A stretch of 26,138 nucleotides of DNA from Pelotomaculum sp. UBA1371 (lineage in GTDB: Bacteria; Bacillota; Desulfotomaculia; Desulfotomaculales; Pelotomaculaceae), in contig DBRJ01000036.1 of the NCBI GenBank assembly GCA_002305915.1, positions 1 through 26,138 of the forward strand, in the 5' to 3' direction. The notes beneath the pieces were generated by a model. That model was not told where the DNA came from and made no database searches. It worked only from the letters and a program-made list of their open reading frames with translations. Below are positions 1-5,710 of this stretch, piece by piece. Each line of letters begins with the position of its first letter. Positions within the stretch are counted from its first letter, which is position 1. The position numbers and the translations under genes were made by a program.

Positions 1-86
1 CGGGAGCAGGCCACAGGTGGTAGTAAATCAGTTAAGCTAAAATTGTAATACATAGGTTTCGGTCACAATAGTTGGACGCATTTGTT

Positions 87-199
87 AACTAGCCGGCCCA
101 TACGGGCCCCGTCAAAGTCATATTTAACAGCAGTGTGTAGTACTTGTTGATACGAATGCTGCATGTTGACTGCAAATAGGACTTTGACGGGGCCTAGTT
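87..199. repeat. Long imperfect palindrome with a perfect 15-bp inverted repeat
   Basis: A perfect 15-bp inverted repeat (GGCCCCGTCAAAGTC at 105-119, its complement at 180-194) encloses 60 bp. A second outer pairing, AACTA at 87-91 with TAGTT at 195-199, extends it with a 13-nt bulge on the left. Inside, GCAGT (130-134) pairs with ACTGC (169-173). The left bulge can form its own GGCCC-ATAC-GGGCC hairpin. The whole could be a 90-bp miniature inverted-repeat element or a folded RNA/DNA structure in front of the small ORFs. No clear target-site duplication is visible, so the mobile-element reading is inference. Confidence 0.6.
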
Positions 200-223
200 G
201 TTGTCTTGAGCAGGTGATAGTTG

Positions 224-427
224 ATGAGTGAAAGAAGAGTATTATGGTTTATTGTCTTAATTACAGTTATAGCGTTATTGGCAGCGTTTATATTTTCTCC
301 AATTGCGATGGTGGTTTTATTTATTTTATTAGCTGCCGGGATCTATTACCGTACAGCAGCAACATCAAAATACCAGAGCAAGCGTATAATTGATCTTGTT
401 CACTGTGGGTATGATTCTCTCGGTTAG
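224..427 (+). CDS. Small membrane protein, function unknown
   Basis: This ORF encodes 67 residues with two hydrophobic segments, roughly residues 6-25 and 27-43, separated by a short Ser-Pro turn and followed by a basic tail, so it should span the membrane twice. The ATG at 224 is preferred over the TTG at 221 because AGGTGAT ends a few bases upstream. I do not recognise the family. Third codon positions are mostly A or T, unlike the GC-rich genes to the right, which suggests separate ancestry. The last 13 codons overlap another hydrophobic ORF in a different frame (390-578). The pair could be one longer membrane protein broken by a frameshift, or two coupled small genes. Confidence 0.5.
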   Translation: MSERRVLWFIVLITVIALLAAFIFSPIAMVVLFILLAAGIYYRTAATSKYQSKRIIDLVHCGYDSLG

Positions 428-578
428 TGCGAGATTAAAATGTATAGCTTCTTTACCCGTAGATCCCCTTGAATTATCAGGCGCGGCTATTTTCTTGTAC
501 GGGTGGGGAATCCTTATAATGGAAAAATTCCGTGAGGGCTTAAGAGAACAGCCTGCTCAGAATGAGAAGAATGGTTAA
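390..578 (+). CDS. Small membrane protein or 3' part of a frameshifted gene
   Basis: This is a 62-codon ORF from a TTG at 390, with an in-frame ATG at 411. It has one weak and one clear hydrophobic segment (about residues 2-14 and 29-44) and ends in a charged Glu/Gln/Asn-rich tail. A stop lies directly upstream in this frame (387-389), and no good ribosome site precedes either start. It overlaps the ORF at 224-427 by 38 nt in another frame, so it may be the C-terminal half of one disrupted four-helix membrane protein. Composition is AT-rich like that ORF. No family is recognised. The reading as a real gene is uncertain. Confidence 0.35.
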   Translation: MILFTVGMILSVSARLKCIASLPVDPLELSGAAIFLYGWGILIMEKFREGLREQPAQNEKNG

Positions 579-620
579 AACTCAATTGACAGAGCAAAGT
601 ATTTTTAAAACAGTGCACGC

Positions 621-1061
621 TCAGGTCTGCAGTGACTGCAGCAGCCTGTACAGGTTCTGCTCGAACCTGTGGTCATCAGCAGTGGTTCTTTTTTTCGGCC
701 CCCTGGTTCTCCCTCCGCCCCTCCGGTATTTTGCCTTCATGTTTCTCTCCTCCAGGAGAAAATCAATGGTTTCCTTCTGGTAAACCCGCCCGGTGGGGGA
801 CAGGGCCGCTGCTCCTTTACCCAGGACCACCGCTGCCAGTCCCCAGTCCTGGGTAACCACGAGATCCCCCCTGGCTGCAAGGTTGATCACCTGCAGGTCC
901 GCTTCCTGGGGCGCGTCGCCGGTAACAACATGATGGCCGGATTCGATGCGGTGGTTGAAATTGGCGACAGTGACCAGGGAGACGCCAAACTCCTTTGCCG
1001 CCTTCCGGCAGATTGCCAGCGCCTTTTTGGGTGTGGCGTCAGCGTCAACGATAATTTTCAT
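621..1061 (-). CDS. YaiI/YqxD family protein (DUF188, UPF0178)
   Basis: The 146-residue product matches the YaiI/YqxD family in length and in landmark motifs: an N-terminal IIVDADATP, a central VVTGDAPQEADL, then VVTQDWGLA, and a basic Arg/Gly-rich segment near residues 112-124. The repeated acidic motifs resemble those of PIN-like nuclease folds, but the biochemical role of this family is not established. The protein should be cytoplasmic. The start is supported by a purine-rich GAAGGAAAAGGGA just upstream on the minus strand. It is convergent with the small membrane ORFs to its left and divergent from the GTPase gene to its right. Family assignment is confident; function is not. Confidence 0.9.
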   Translation of the reverse strand: MKIIVDADATPKKALAICRKAAKEFGVSLVTVANFNHRIESGHHVVTGDAPQEADLQVINLAARGDLVVTQDWGLAAVVLGKGAAALSPTGRVYQKETIDFLLEERNMKAKYRRGGGRTRGPKKRTTADDHRFEQNLYRLLQSLQT

Positions 1062-1161
1062 TTCCCTTTTCCTTCTTCGACTGTGAATTTTCTGTATTCT
1101 TCCTTTTTATTTTACTATAGACTCTGTTGGGGGCAGGATAATTTTATTTTGCCATTGATCT

Positions 1162-1204
1162 TTTACTGTTTTGTTGAAAGTTTTGTATGATAGAATATTA
1201 TAAA
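1162..1204 (+). promoter_or_regulatory. Candidate promoter for the GTPase gene
   Basis: Two overlapping sigma-A-like arrangements are present: TTTACT (1162-1167) with TATGAT (1186-1191) at 18 bp, and TTGAAA (1174-1179) with TATTAT (1196-1201) at 16 bp. The stretch is strongly AT-rich and lies in the divergent gap between the DUF188 gene and the GTPase gene. Confidence 0.45.
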
Positions 1205-1260
1205 TAATAAATTATTTGCCTGAAATTTTTGGCAGTTTTACTATAAAGGGGGTATCTTTC

Positions 1261-2235
1261 TTGGCGGCCAACCTGACACCTCAGTATTATGAGGCGGAAG
1301 AAGCTTTTAAGAAGGCCTCTACGATTGAAGAAAAGATCTCGGCGCTGGAGGAAATGCTGGCGGTTATTCCCAAGCACAAAGGGACGGAAAAGATCCAGGC
1401 GGATCTGAAGAGGCGCCTCTCGAAACTCCGGGACGAGGGACAGAAAAAAGCAAAAGCCGGCCGGGCGGACCCCTTTCATGTGGAAAGACAGGGGGCCGGG
1501 CAGGTGGCCATGCTCGGATTTCCCAACACCGGCAAGTCGTCGCTGCTGGCGGCCCTGACCAGAGCCAGGCCCAAGGTGGCGGTTTACCCTTTTACAACCA
1601 CACTGCCCCTGGCCGGGATGATGCCGTACCAGGATATTTTAATCCAGCTGGTTGATACACCGCCGGTGACGGAAAGCACGGTTCCCCCGGGTCTCTCCGG
1701 AACCCTCCGCAACTCGGACGCCCTGTTGTTGCTGATTGATGCCGGGTCCGACGATTGTCTGGAACAGCTGCATTTTTGCTTGAATTATCTAGCGGAAAAG
1801 AAAATCATCCGGAACGATAGTAGTTCCAATGCCCGGGGGATCCCGCCGGAACGTTTGCTGGTGCTGCTGTCCAGGGCGGATCAGGACCACAGCGGCGAAA
1901 GAACCGAAATCTTAAGGGAGTTGGGGCCTCCAGGAGTTAAGCTTTTTCCCGTATCGGTGCAGACTGGTGCGGGATTGGAGGAACTGAAGGAGAAAATTTT
2001 TGAACTGCTGGGAGTGATCCGCATCTACACCAAGGTTCCGGGCAAGGAGCCCGACCTGAAGGCGCCATTCATCCTTAAAAGGGGGAGCACCGTGGCTGAC
2101 CTGGCCGGGGCGATTCACCGCGATCTGCCCCGCACTATGAAAACTGCCAGGATCTGGGGCTCGGCCCGTTTTGCAGGGCAGGCGGTCATGAGAGACTATG
2201 AATTACAGGACAGGGATATTGTTGAGATATCTTAA
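1261..2235 (+). CDS. TGS-domain GTPase of the OBG/DRG type
   Basis: The 324-residue protein has an N-terminal helical, charged region (residues 1-75), a small GTPase domain, and a C-terminal TGS-like domain from about residue 255. G1 is GFPNTGKSS at 86-94, G2 lies in the FTTT around 111-114, G3 is DTPP at 132-135, and the usual NKxD is replaced by SRAD, which keeps the Asp that contacts guanine. The TGS domain and the order of parts match ribosome- or RNA-associated GTPases of the OBG/DRG group; the exact target is unknown. The TTG at 1261 is chosen because AAAGGGG ends 8 nt upstream; an ORF extension to 1216 has no ribosome site. A terminator follows, so it is probably monocistronic. Confidence 0.8.
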   Translation: MAANLTPQYYEAEEAFKKASTIEEKISALEEMLAVIPKHKGTEKIQADLKRRLSKLRDEGQKKAKAGRADPFHVERQGAGQVAMLGFPNTGKSSLLAALTRARPKVAVYPFTTTLPLAGMMPYQDILIQLVDTPPVTESTVPPGLSGTLRNSDALLLLIDAGSDDCLEQLHFCLNYLAEKKIIRNDSSSNARGIPPERLLVLLSRADQDHSGERTEILRELGPPGVKLFPVSVQTGAGLEELKEKIFELLGVIRIYTKVPGKEPDLKAPFILKRGSTVADLAGAIHRDLPRTMKTARIWGSARFAGQAVMRDYELQDRDIVEIS

Positions 2236-2252
2236 AAATGAATTTAAGGAAT

Positions 2253-2286
2253 AATTCCCGCAAAATCAGCCGCGGGAATTTTTTAC
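2253..2286 (+). terminator. Rho-independent terminator after the GTPase gene
   Basis: AATTCCCGC (2253-2261) pairs perfectly with GCGGGAATT (2272-2280) around a 10-nt loop and runs into a T-rich tract at 2279-2284. Confidence 0.85.
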
Positions 2287-2315
2287 TTTCATTTTAGCTA
2301 AAAATTATGTATGAT
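2287..2315 (+). promoter_or_regulatory. Weak candidate promoter for the 2359 miniprotein transcript
   Basis: TATGAT at 2310-2315 is a good -10 element. TTTCAT at 2287-2292 sits 17 bp upstream and is a poor -35. It lies directly after the GTPase terminator, where a new transcript would have to begin. Confidence 0.35.
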
Positions 2316-2358
2316 TATTGCCAGGGTAGCATAGAAATTTTTAGGAGGTGGTCAAGCC

Positions 2359-2454
2359 ATCTGTTGCCCCTGTACCTTTCCGGATTGTTCGCTTGAACAG
2401 ACGGCGGCTTGTAAGGGAGGAAAGTATAAAAGCGGCAAATGCTGGTTAGCCTAA
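2359..2454 (+). CDS. Candidate Cys-rich miniprotein with a non-standard AUC start
   Basis: A 31-codon frame holds six cysteines, five of them in a CC-x-C-x5-C ... C pattern, including a CPCTFPDC motif, and ends KCWLA before a TAA. A near-ideal ribosome site (AGGAGGTGG, 2343-2351) sits 7 nt before the ATC at 2359. No ATG, GTG or TTG occurs in this frame between the upstream TAG and that point, so initiation would have to use AUC. CPCTxPxC resembles the opening of small Cys-rich, probably metal-binding bacterial proteins such as those in DUF6485, but the resemblance is short. A sequencing error or a decayed ATG would also explain the missing start. A GTG-started frame overlapping it (2348) has no usable ribosome-site spacing. 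Confidence 0.4.
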   Translation: MCCPCTFPDCSLEQTAACKGGKYKSGKCWLA

Positions 2455-2464
2455 GGTCAATGAA

Positions 2465-2485
2465 GGGGTGGCAGGAAACCGCCCC
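2465..2485 (+). other. Stable hairpin in the leader between the miniprotein and the glycosyltransferase
   Basis: GGGGTGG (2465-2471) pairs with CCGCCCC (2479-2485), one G-T pair included, around a 7-nt loop. There is no T tract, so it is not a classical terminator; it may stabilise or process the mRNA. The rest of the 2486-2632 gap is AT-rich and holds nothing further that I can support. Confidence 0.5.
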
Positions 2486-2632
2486 TTGTATAGCATTAGC
2501 GGTATGCATTTTTCCTGCAAAAAATAATCTGCCGGTTTCCGGGCTTGAGAGGCAGGACTTTTTGCTTTTTTGGCAGAATCTTCTTTTTGATGTACTTTGT
2601 TTAAGTCATTTTTTTGTGTAAAGGGGATGGCC

Positions 2633-3871
2633 ATGGAGATTATTTTTTATGGTGTCCAGATTATATTGACGATATTTACATTTTATTATTTTGTTGTCTC
2701 CCTTTTTGGGTTTTACCGCAGGCAGGAAGATTACTCTTTACCCCCCGGTGCAAGGTTTGCAGTGGTTGTTGCGGCCCACAACGAGTCCAAGGTGATTGGC
2801 GAATTAATCAGGAACCTCTACGAACTGAATTACCCGAAGGAACTGTACGACATTTATGTTGTCGCTGATAACTGCAGCGACAACACGGCTGATATAGCCG
2901 GAGAAAAAGGCGCCTACGTCATTGAACGCTTTAACAAGAAAGAAAAAGGAAAGGGCTATGCCCTGGAGTATGCTTTCAACCATATTTTTGCCATGGATAT
3001 CCAATATGACGCAGTTGTCGTTTTTGATGCCGACAACCTTGTTTCTCCCGACTTTTTAAGGATTATGAACTGTCGCCTGCAAAAAGGGGAAAAAATTATC
3101 CAGGGTTACCTGGATACAAAAAACGCGGGCGATACCTGGATCACCAAGTCAATTTATATTGGCTACCTGCTCACAAACCGCTTCTGGCAGCTTTCCAAAT
3201 ACAACCTGGGACTCACCTGCGCGCTGGGCGGGACCGGCATGTGTATTTCGGTGGATCTGCTTAAGCAGTATGGCTGGGGTATGACTTCACTCACAGAGGA
3301 CCTGGAATTCCAGACCAAGGCCCTTTTGAATAACGTTAAGGTAAACTGGGCCCATGACGCCAGGGTCTACGACGAAAAGCCCCTCAATCTGATCCAGTCC
3401 TGGAATCAGCGCAAGCGCTGGATGCAGGGACATACCAACGTGGCCGGCCGCTACATAGTCAAACTGCTGCGGGAGGGCATCCGGACCAGGAATTTTGCCA
3501 TGATCGATGGAGCTGTTTATTTAATCCAGCCTTTCTTTCTAATGTTCACAGGTCTGGGGCTTCTGGTTAATCTTATTTATGTCGGGCCCTTTCATATCAC
3601 GGAAAGACCGGAATGGACGGCTATCGCTTTCTTTGCCCAGTTCTTTTACTTCAGCCTGGGCCTTGTCCTGGAAAGGGTCAAGCCGAAGGTATACTGGTGG
3701 CTGGCCTTTTATCCGATTTTCGCCCTGACCTGGATACCTGTGGCCTACGTGGGTTTTGCCATGCGGAAAAACAAAGAATGGTGCCACACCCTGCATATCC
3801 GGGATATCAAGCACGAGAACCTGCCGAACCTTTATCTTCCCGCCAAGGCCAACGGCAGGCGGACCAGCTAG
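2633..3871 (+). CDS. Membrane family 2 glycosyltransferase (processive-type polysaccharide synthase)
   Basis: The 412-residue protein starts with a membrane helix (about 4-26), continues as a GT-A catalytic domain, and ends with about three membrane helices (about 290-385). It shows the family 2 signatures: AAHNES near 47-52, the metal-binding DAD at 132-134, the TED base motif at 221-223, and QRKRW at 259-263, the QxxRW motif of processive enzymes such as poly-N-acetylglucosamine, hyaluronan and cellulose synthases. The substrate cannot be read from the sequence. The ATG at 2633 has AAAGGGG ending 6 nt upstream; the ATG at 2627 touches that site and is less likely. No modification or export partners are adjacent. 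A convergent terminator at 3926 separates it from the ABC ATPase gene. Confidence 0.85.
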   Translation: MEIIFYGVQIILTIFTFYYFVVSLFGFYRRQEDYSLPPGARFAVVVAAHNESKVIGELIRNLYELNYPKELYDIYVVADNCSDNTADIAGEKGAYVIERFNKKEKGKGYALEYAFNHIFAMDIQYDAVVVFDADNLVSPDFLRIMNCRLQKGEKIIQGYLDTKNAGDTWITKSIYIGYLLTNRFWQLSKYNLGLTCALGGTGMCISVDLLKQYGWGMTSLTEDLEFQTKALLNNVKVNWAHDARVYDEKPLNLIQSWNQRKRWMQGHTNVAGRYIVKLLREGIRTRNFAMIDGAVYLIQPFFLMFTGLGLLVNLIYVGPFHITERPEWTAIAFFAQFFYFSLGLVLERVKPKVYWWLAFYPIFALTWIPVAYVGFAMRKNKEWCHTLHIRDIKHENLPNLYLPAKANGRRTS

Positions 3872-3925
3872 AATTGCCGGGGAACAGGGAAAAGTACGGA
3901 TGGTTATACTTTGTATTAAGCCGGA

Positions 3926-3962
3926 CCCGGCCAGATTCAGCGGCCGGGCCTTCTGTTTTTTT
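3926..3962 (+). terminator. Terminator between convergent glycosyltransferase and ATPase genes
   Basis: CCCGGCC (3926-3932) pairs with GGCCGGG (3942-3948), extended by GG/CC across one bulged base, and is followed by a T run at 3956-3962. It overlaps the 3' end of the minus-strand ATPase gene. The T run favours termination of plus-strand transcription. Confidence 0.75.
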
Positions 3963-4683
3963 CCGCTACACCCAGCAGGCTCGCCACAACGTCGTTGGCG
4001 GGCTTTTGAAATATCTCCTGCTGGGAGCAGCTTTGAATGACTTTGCCCCGGTCCAGGACCGTCACTGAATCGGCCAGGACGGGGATTTCGTGGTAATCGT
4101 GGGTTACCAGGATTGTACTGATCCTTGTTGCCTGCAGGATATCGCGCAATTCATCTATAAGGCCCTTTTTCGTAGGATAGTCCAGGGGCGAAAAGGGTTC
4201 GTCAAGGAAGAGCACCTCCGGTTCCAGGGCAAAGGCTCTGGCCAGGCTTACCCTCTGGGACTCCCCGCCGGAGAGGAACCGGGCCGGGCGGTGGGCCAGG
4301 GAGCGGATCCCCAGGCGTTCCAGCCATTCCCAGACCAGGCCGTCAATTTCTTTTTTTCTGTGGCCCCTGATCTGGAGACCGGAGGCCACGTTTTTGTAAA
4401 CGGTTGTGTCCAGAAGGAGGGCCTCCTGAAAAACCACGGCCATTCTTCTGCGGATGGACAGGATGTTTTTGGAATTAACGATTTCCCCGCGAAAAAACAG
4501 TTGCCCTGAGGAAGGCCGCTGCAGCAGCGCCAGTACCTGCAGCAGGGTGCTTTTGCCGGCGCCGTTGGGGCCGATCACGGCCCTGACCTCACCCTGAGCC
4601 AGCTGGAAATGCTCTACATCGAGGATTTCTTTTTTGCTTTTTTGAAGCTTGATTTTACTTGCTTCAATTATGCCGTCTTTCAT
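3937..4683 (-). CDS. ABC transporter ATP-binding protein, tungstate/molybdate type
   Basis: This 248-residue ATPase has Walker A GPNGAGKST (38-46), a Q-loop in VVFQEALLL, the signature LSGGESQRVSLARA, Walker B VLFLDEPFSPLD and the switch His in LVTHD. Length and sequence style fit the TupC/WtpC/ModC group that powers tungstate or molybdate uptake. That substrate call is inference and would normally need the partner permease and binding protein, neither of which is in this window. The ATG has GGAGG 8 nt upstream. The 5' leader is unusual: three TATGTAGA copies and, further up, a compact structured RNA with its own promoter. Another small-oxyanion or ion substrate remains possible. Confidence 0.75.
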   Translation of the reverse strand: MKDGIIEASKIKLQKSKKEILDVEHFQLAQGEVRAVIGPNGAGKSTLLQVLALLQRPSSGQLFFRGEIVNSKNILSIRRRMAVVFQEALLLDTTVYKNVASGLQIRGHRKKEIDGLVWEWLERLGIRSLAHRPARFLSGGESQRVSLARAFALEPEVLFLDEPFSPLDYPTKKGLIDELRDILQATRISTILVTHDYHEIPVLADSVTVLDRGKVIQSCSQQEIFQKPANDVVASLLGVAEKNRRPGR

Positions 4684-4705
4684 TTACCAGCCTCCGTCAA
4701 TTGAG

Positions 4706-4739
4706 TATGTAGATCAGTTCTAGTATGTAGATATGTAGA
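4706..4739 (-). repeat. Three TATGTAGA repeats in the ATPase leader
   Basis: TATGTAGA (plus strand) occurs at 4706-4713, 4724-4731 and 4732-4739; the first two are part of an 11-bp repeat AGTATGTAGAT. They lie between the structured RNA and the ribosome site of the minus-strand ATPase gene, so they could be an operator or part of an expression platform. An alternative AT-rich promoter-like stretch lies just upstream of them at about 4750-4780 (minus strand). Confidence 0.55.
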
Positions 4740-4805
4740 ATTGTATATTATCATATTTTTCCTGCCTGGAAAACAAAATAAACGGGGTGATCTCTTAAAA
4801 GAGAG

Positions 4806-4932
4806 TCCGGAAGGTTTGAACCGGGATAGTTTTGCCCCCTTTCCATTAACGGGAGGCGCGCCGGTTTCCCGGCAGTACCCGGACGGCCTGTAAACCATGG
4901 CCGTCAAGCAACCTGCAGGTTACCGGCCCGGA
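4806..4932 (-). promoter_or_regulatory. Structured 5' leader RNA; candidate Moco/tungsten-cofactor riboswitch
   Basis: Read on the minus strand, this 127-nt segment folds into a closed multi-branch structure. The outer stem is TCCGG/CCGGA (4928-4932 with 4806-4810). Inside are a 12-nt palindrome AACCTGCAGGTT (4910-4921), a 7-bp hairpin GACGGCC/GGCCGTC (4899-4905 with 4882-4888), a GCCGG-GAAA-CCGGC hairpin with a GNRA loop (4860-4873), a GCCTCC/GGGGGC helix (4851-4857 with 4834-4839), and a CGGG/CCCG pairing (about 4878-4882 with 4821-4825). The GAAA loop exists only on the minus strand, which fixes the orientation. Size, the closing stem and position upstream of a tungstate-type ATPase suggest the Moco/Tuco riboswitch family. 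I cannot confirm the consensus without a covariance-model search. Confidence 0.5.
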
Positions 4933-4950
4933 GAGTGATCTGCAGACCAT

Positions 4951-4980
4951 ATTCTACAAAAAGAGCATTTTCCCTTTGAA
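4951..4980 (-). promoter_or_regulatory. Candidate promoter for the structured leader and ATPase gene
   Basis: On the minus strand TTCAAA (4975-4980) and TAGAAT (4951-4956) are 18 bp apart. Transcription would start near 4944, about 12 nt before the closing stem of the structured RNA, as expected for a riboswitch leader. Confidence 0.5.
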
Positions 4981-5023
4981 AACAGTTCAGCAAAAAAAGG
5001 ACAGGTATTATACGTTTTTTTCC

Positions 5024-5052
5024 TTGACTGGTGAGGGGGTTGCTGTTATCAT
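5024..5052 (+). promoter_or_regulatory. Sigma-A-type promoter of the T-box operon
   Basis: TTGACT (5024-5029) and TATCAT (5047-5052) are exactly 17 bp apart, each close to consensus. Transcription would start near 5059, about 25 nt before Stem I of the T-box. It is divergent from the minus-strand leader promoter, with their -35 elements about 45 bp apart. Confidence 0.75.
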
Positions 5053-5080
5053 GAGCACATAAGGATAACTTTAAAAAACA

Positions 5081-5355
5081 ATGAAGGGGAAAAGTAGGCC
5101 GGACACAGCATTCCAGGGAGGCAGCGCCGTGACTGAAAGCGCCGCCACTGCATGACCCGCTGAAGTTCTCCCCCGAGTTGCCGGACTGAAACCAACTGTG
5201 GAAAGTAGGCCCGGCCGGAAACTTCCACCGTTAAAAGGAAGGGGGTATAAGGATTTATTCCCGTACCCTGCCGGAGAGTGGGTTTCCCTAAAGGGAAGCC
5301 AACTAGGGTGGTAACGCGAAATAAACTTTTCGTCCCTAAGGGCGAAAAGTTTTTT
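5081..5355 (+). promoter_or_regulatory. T-box leader with a phenylalanine (TTC) specifier, first module
   Basis: This is a complete T-box riboswitch, which senses uncharged tRNA and lets transcription proceed past a terminator. Stem I begins with GGGG (5086-5089) and AGTA (5093-5096), carries the AGGGAG bulge (5115-5120) and a GTG..GAAA distal loop, and returns through GAAGTTCTCC. Aligned with typical T-boxes (GAA-N-codon-N-CC), the specifier is TTC at 5166-5168, a Phe codon. The conserved GAGTTGC follows at 5175-5181. A Stem II-type helix lies at about 5199-5228 and Stem III at 5281-5300. The T-box proper is AGGGTGGTAACGCG (5305-5318); its TGGT bulge matches an ACCA tRNA end, as expected for tRNA-Phe. 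AGGG and GCG can pair with CGTCCCT (5331-5337) as the antiterminator. Confidence 0.9.
5324..5355 (+). terminator. T-box terminator 1
   Basis: AACTTTTCG (5324-5332) pairs with CGAAAAGTT (5343-5351), with an inner CCC/GGG stem and a TAA loop, and the T run covers 5350-5355. Its 5' strand contains the CGTCCCT used by antiterminator 1, so the two folds exclude each other. Confidence 0.92.
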
Positions 5356-5358
5356 GTT

Positions 5359-5488
5359 TACATCCCCCTGCAGGTAAGGGGATTCCCGTATCCTGCTTTA
5401 AGGGGGTTAAATTTTTAACCAACCGGGGTGGTACCGCGGAAGTCCGCAGCTTTCGTCCCCGCGAAGGCTGCGGGCTTTTTATTTTTTT
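5359..5488 (+). promoter_or_regulatory. Second T-box antiterminator/terminator module without its own Stem I
   Basis: A second T-box sequence, GGGGTGGTACCGCG (5425-5438), lies exactly 120 nt after the first and again offers TGGT to a tRNA acceptor end. It has its own Stem III hairpin, GGTTAAA/TTTAACC (5405-5420), and antiterminator partner CGTCCCC (5454-5460). Its upstream part shares ATTCCCGTA-C/T-CCTGC with the first module (5257-5271 and 5382-5396). Only about 70 nt separate terminator 1 from this T-box, too little for a Stem I, so there is no second specifier. The arrangement looks like a tandem duplication of the Stem III-T-box-terminator part. Confidence 0.88.
5444..5488 (+). terminator. 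T-box terminator 2
   Basis: CCGCAGCTTTCG (5444-5455) pairs over 12 positions, one G-T pair included, with CGAAGGCTGCGG (5462-5473) around a 6-nt loop; T runs follow at 5476-5480 and 5482-5488. The 5' strand overlaps the CGTCCCC needed for antiterminator 2. Confidence 0.92.
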
Positions 5489-5519
5489 AAGGTCAGGCGG
5501 GGGGTGATAGCTTTATTTT

Positions 5520-5640
5520 TAGTTTAAGATGCAGCAGGGTAATGACCGGGCCGGGATATCCCTGCCCGAACTGTACCGCAGGGTTGACAGAAACTCCGGT
5601 GGAAACTGTTAAAAGATTCGTTGAGCATGATCTTAAACTA
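5520..5640. repeat. 11-bp inverted repeat enclosing a strong hairpin in the operon leader
   Basis: TAGTTTAAGAT (5520-5530) is matched by its exact complement at 5630-5640. Between them CGGGC-c-GGGATATCCC-t-GCCCG (5547-5568) forms a compact hairpin. A perfect -35 hexamer, TTGACA (5584-5589), is also present but lacks a good -10. The 121-bp unit sits between T-box terminator 2 and the first gene; it could be a small repeat element or a third leader domain. Confidence 0.5.
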
Positions 5641-5710
5641 TCTGAAAAAGGCTGAGAAAAGGCCATACCAAGAGTTTAGGACACAATCATTGAGATTGGG
5701 GGAGCTATGC

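Noticed and set aside
84..202. Integron attC site
   Set aside because: The foldable palindrome is suggestive, but the right end does not fit the GTTRRRY core and there is no integrase or cassette structure.
2290..2632. c-di-GMP or other known riboswitch upstream of the glycosyltransferase
   Set aside because: None of the consensus motifs I know for c-di-GMP-I/II, cobalamin, SAM, TPP or fluoride aptamers could be aligned; the region is better explained by the Cys-rich ORF and a simple hairpin.
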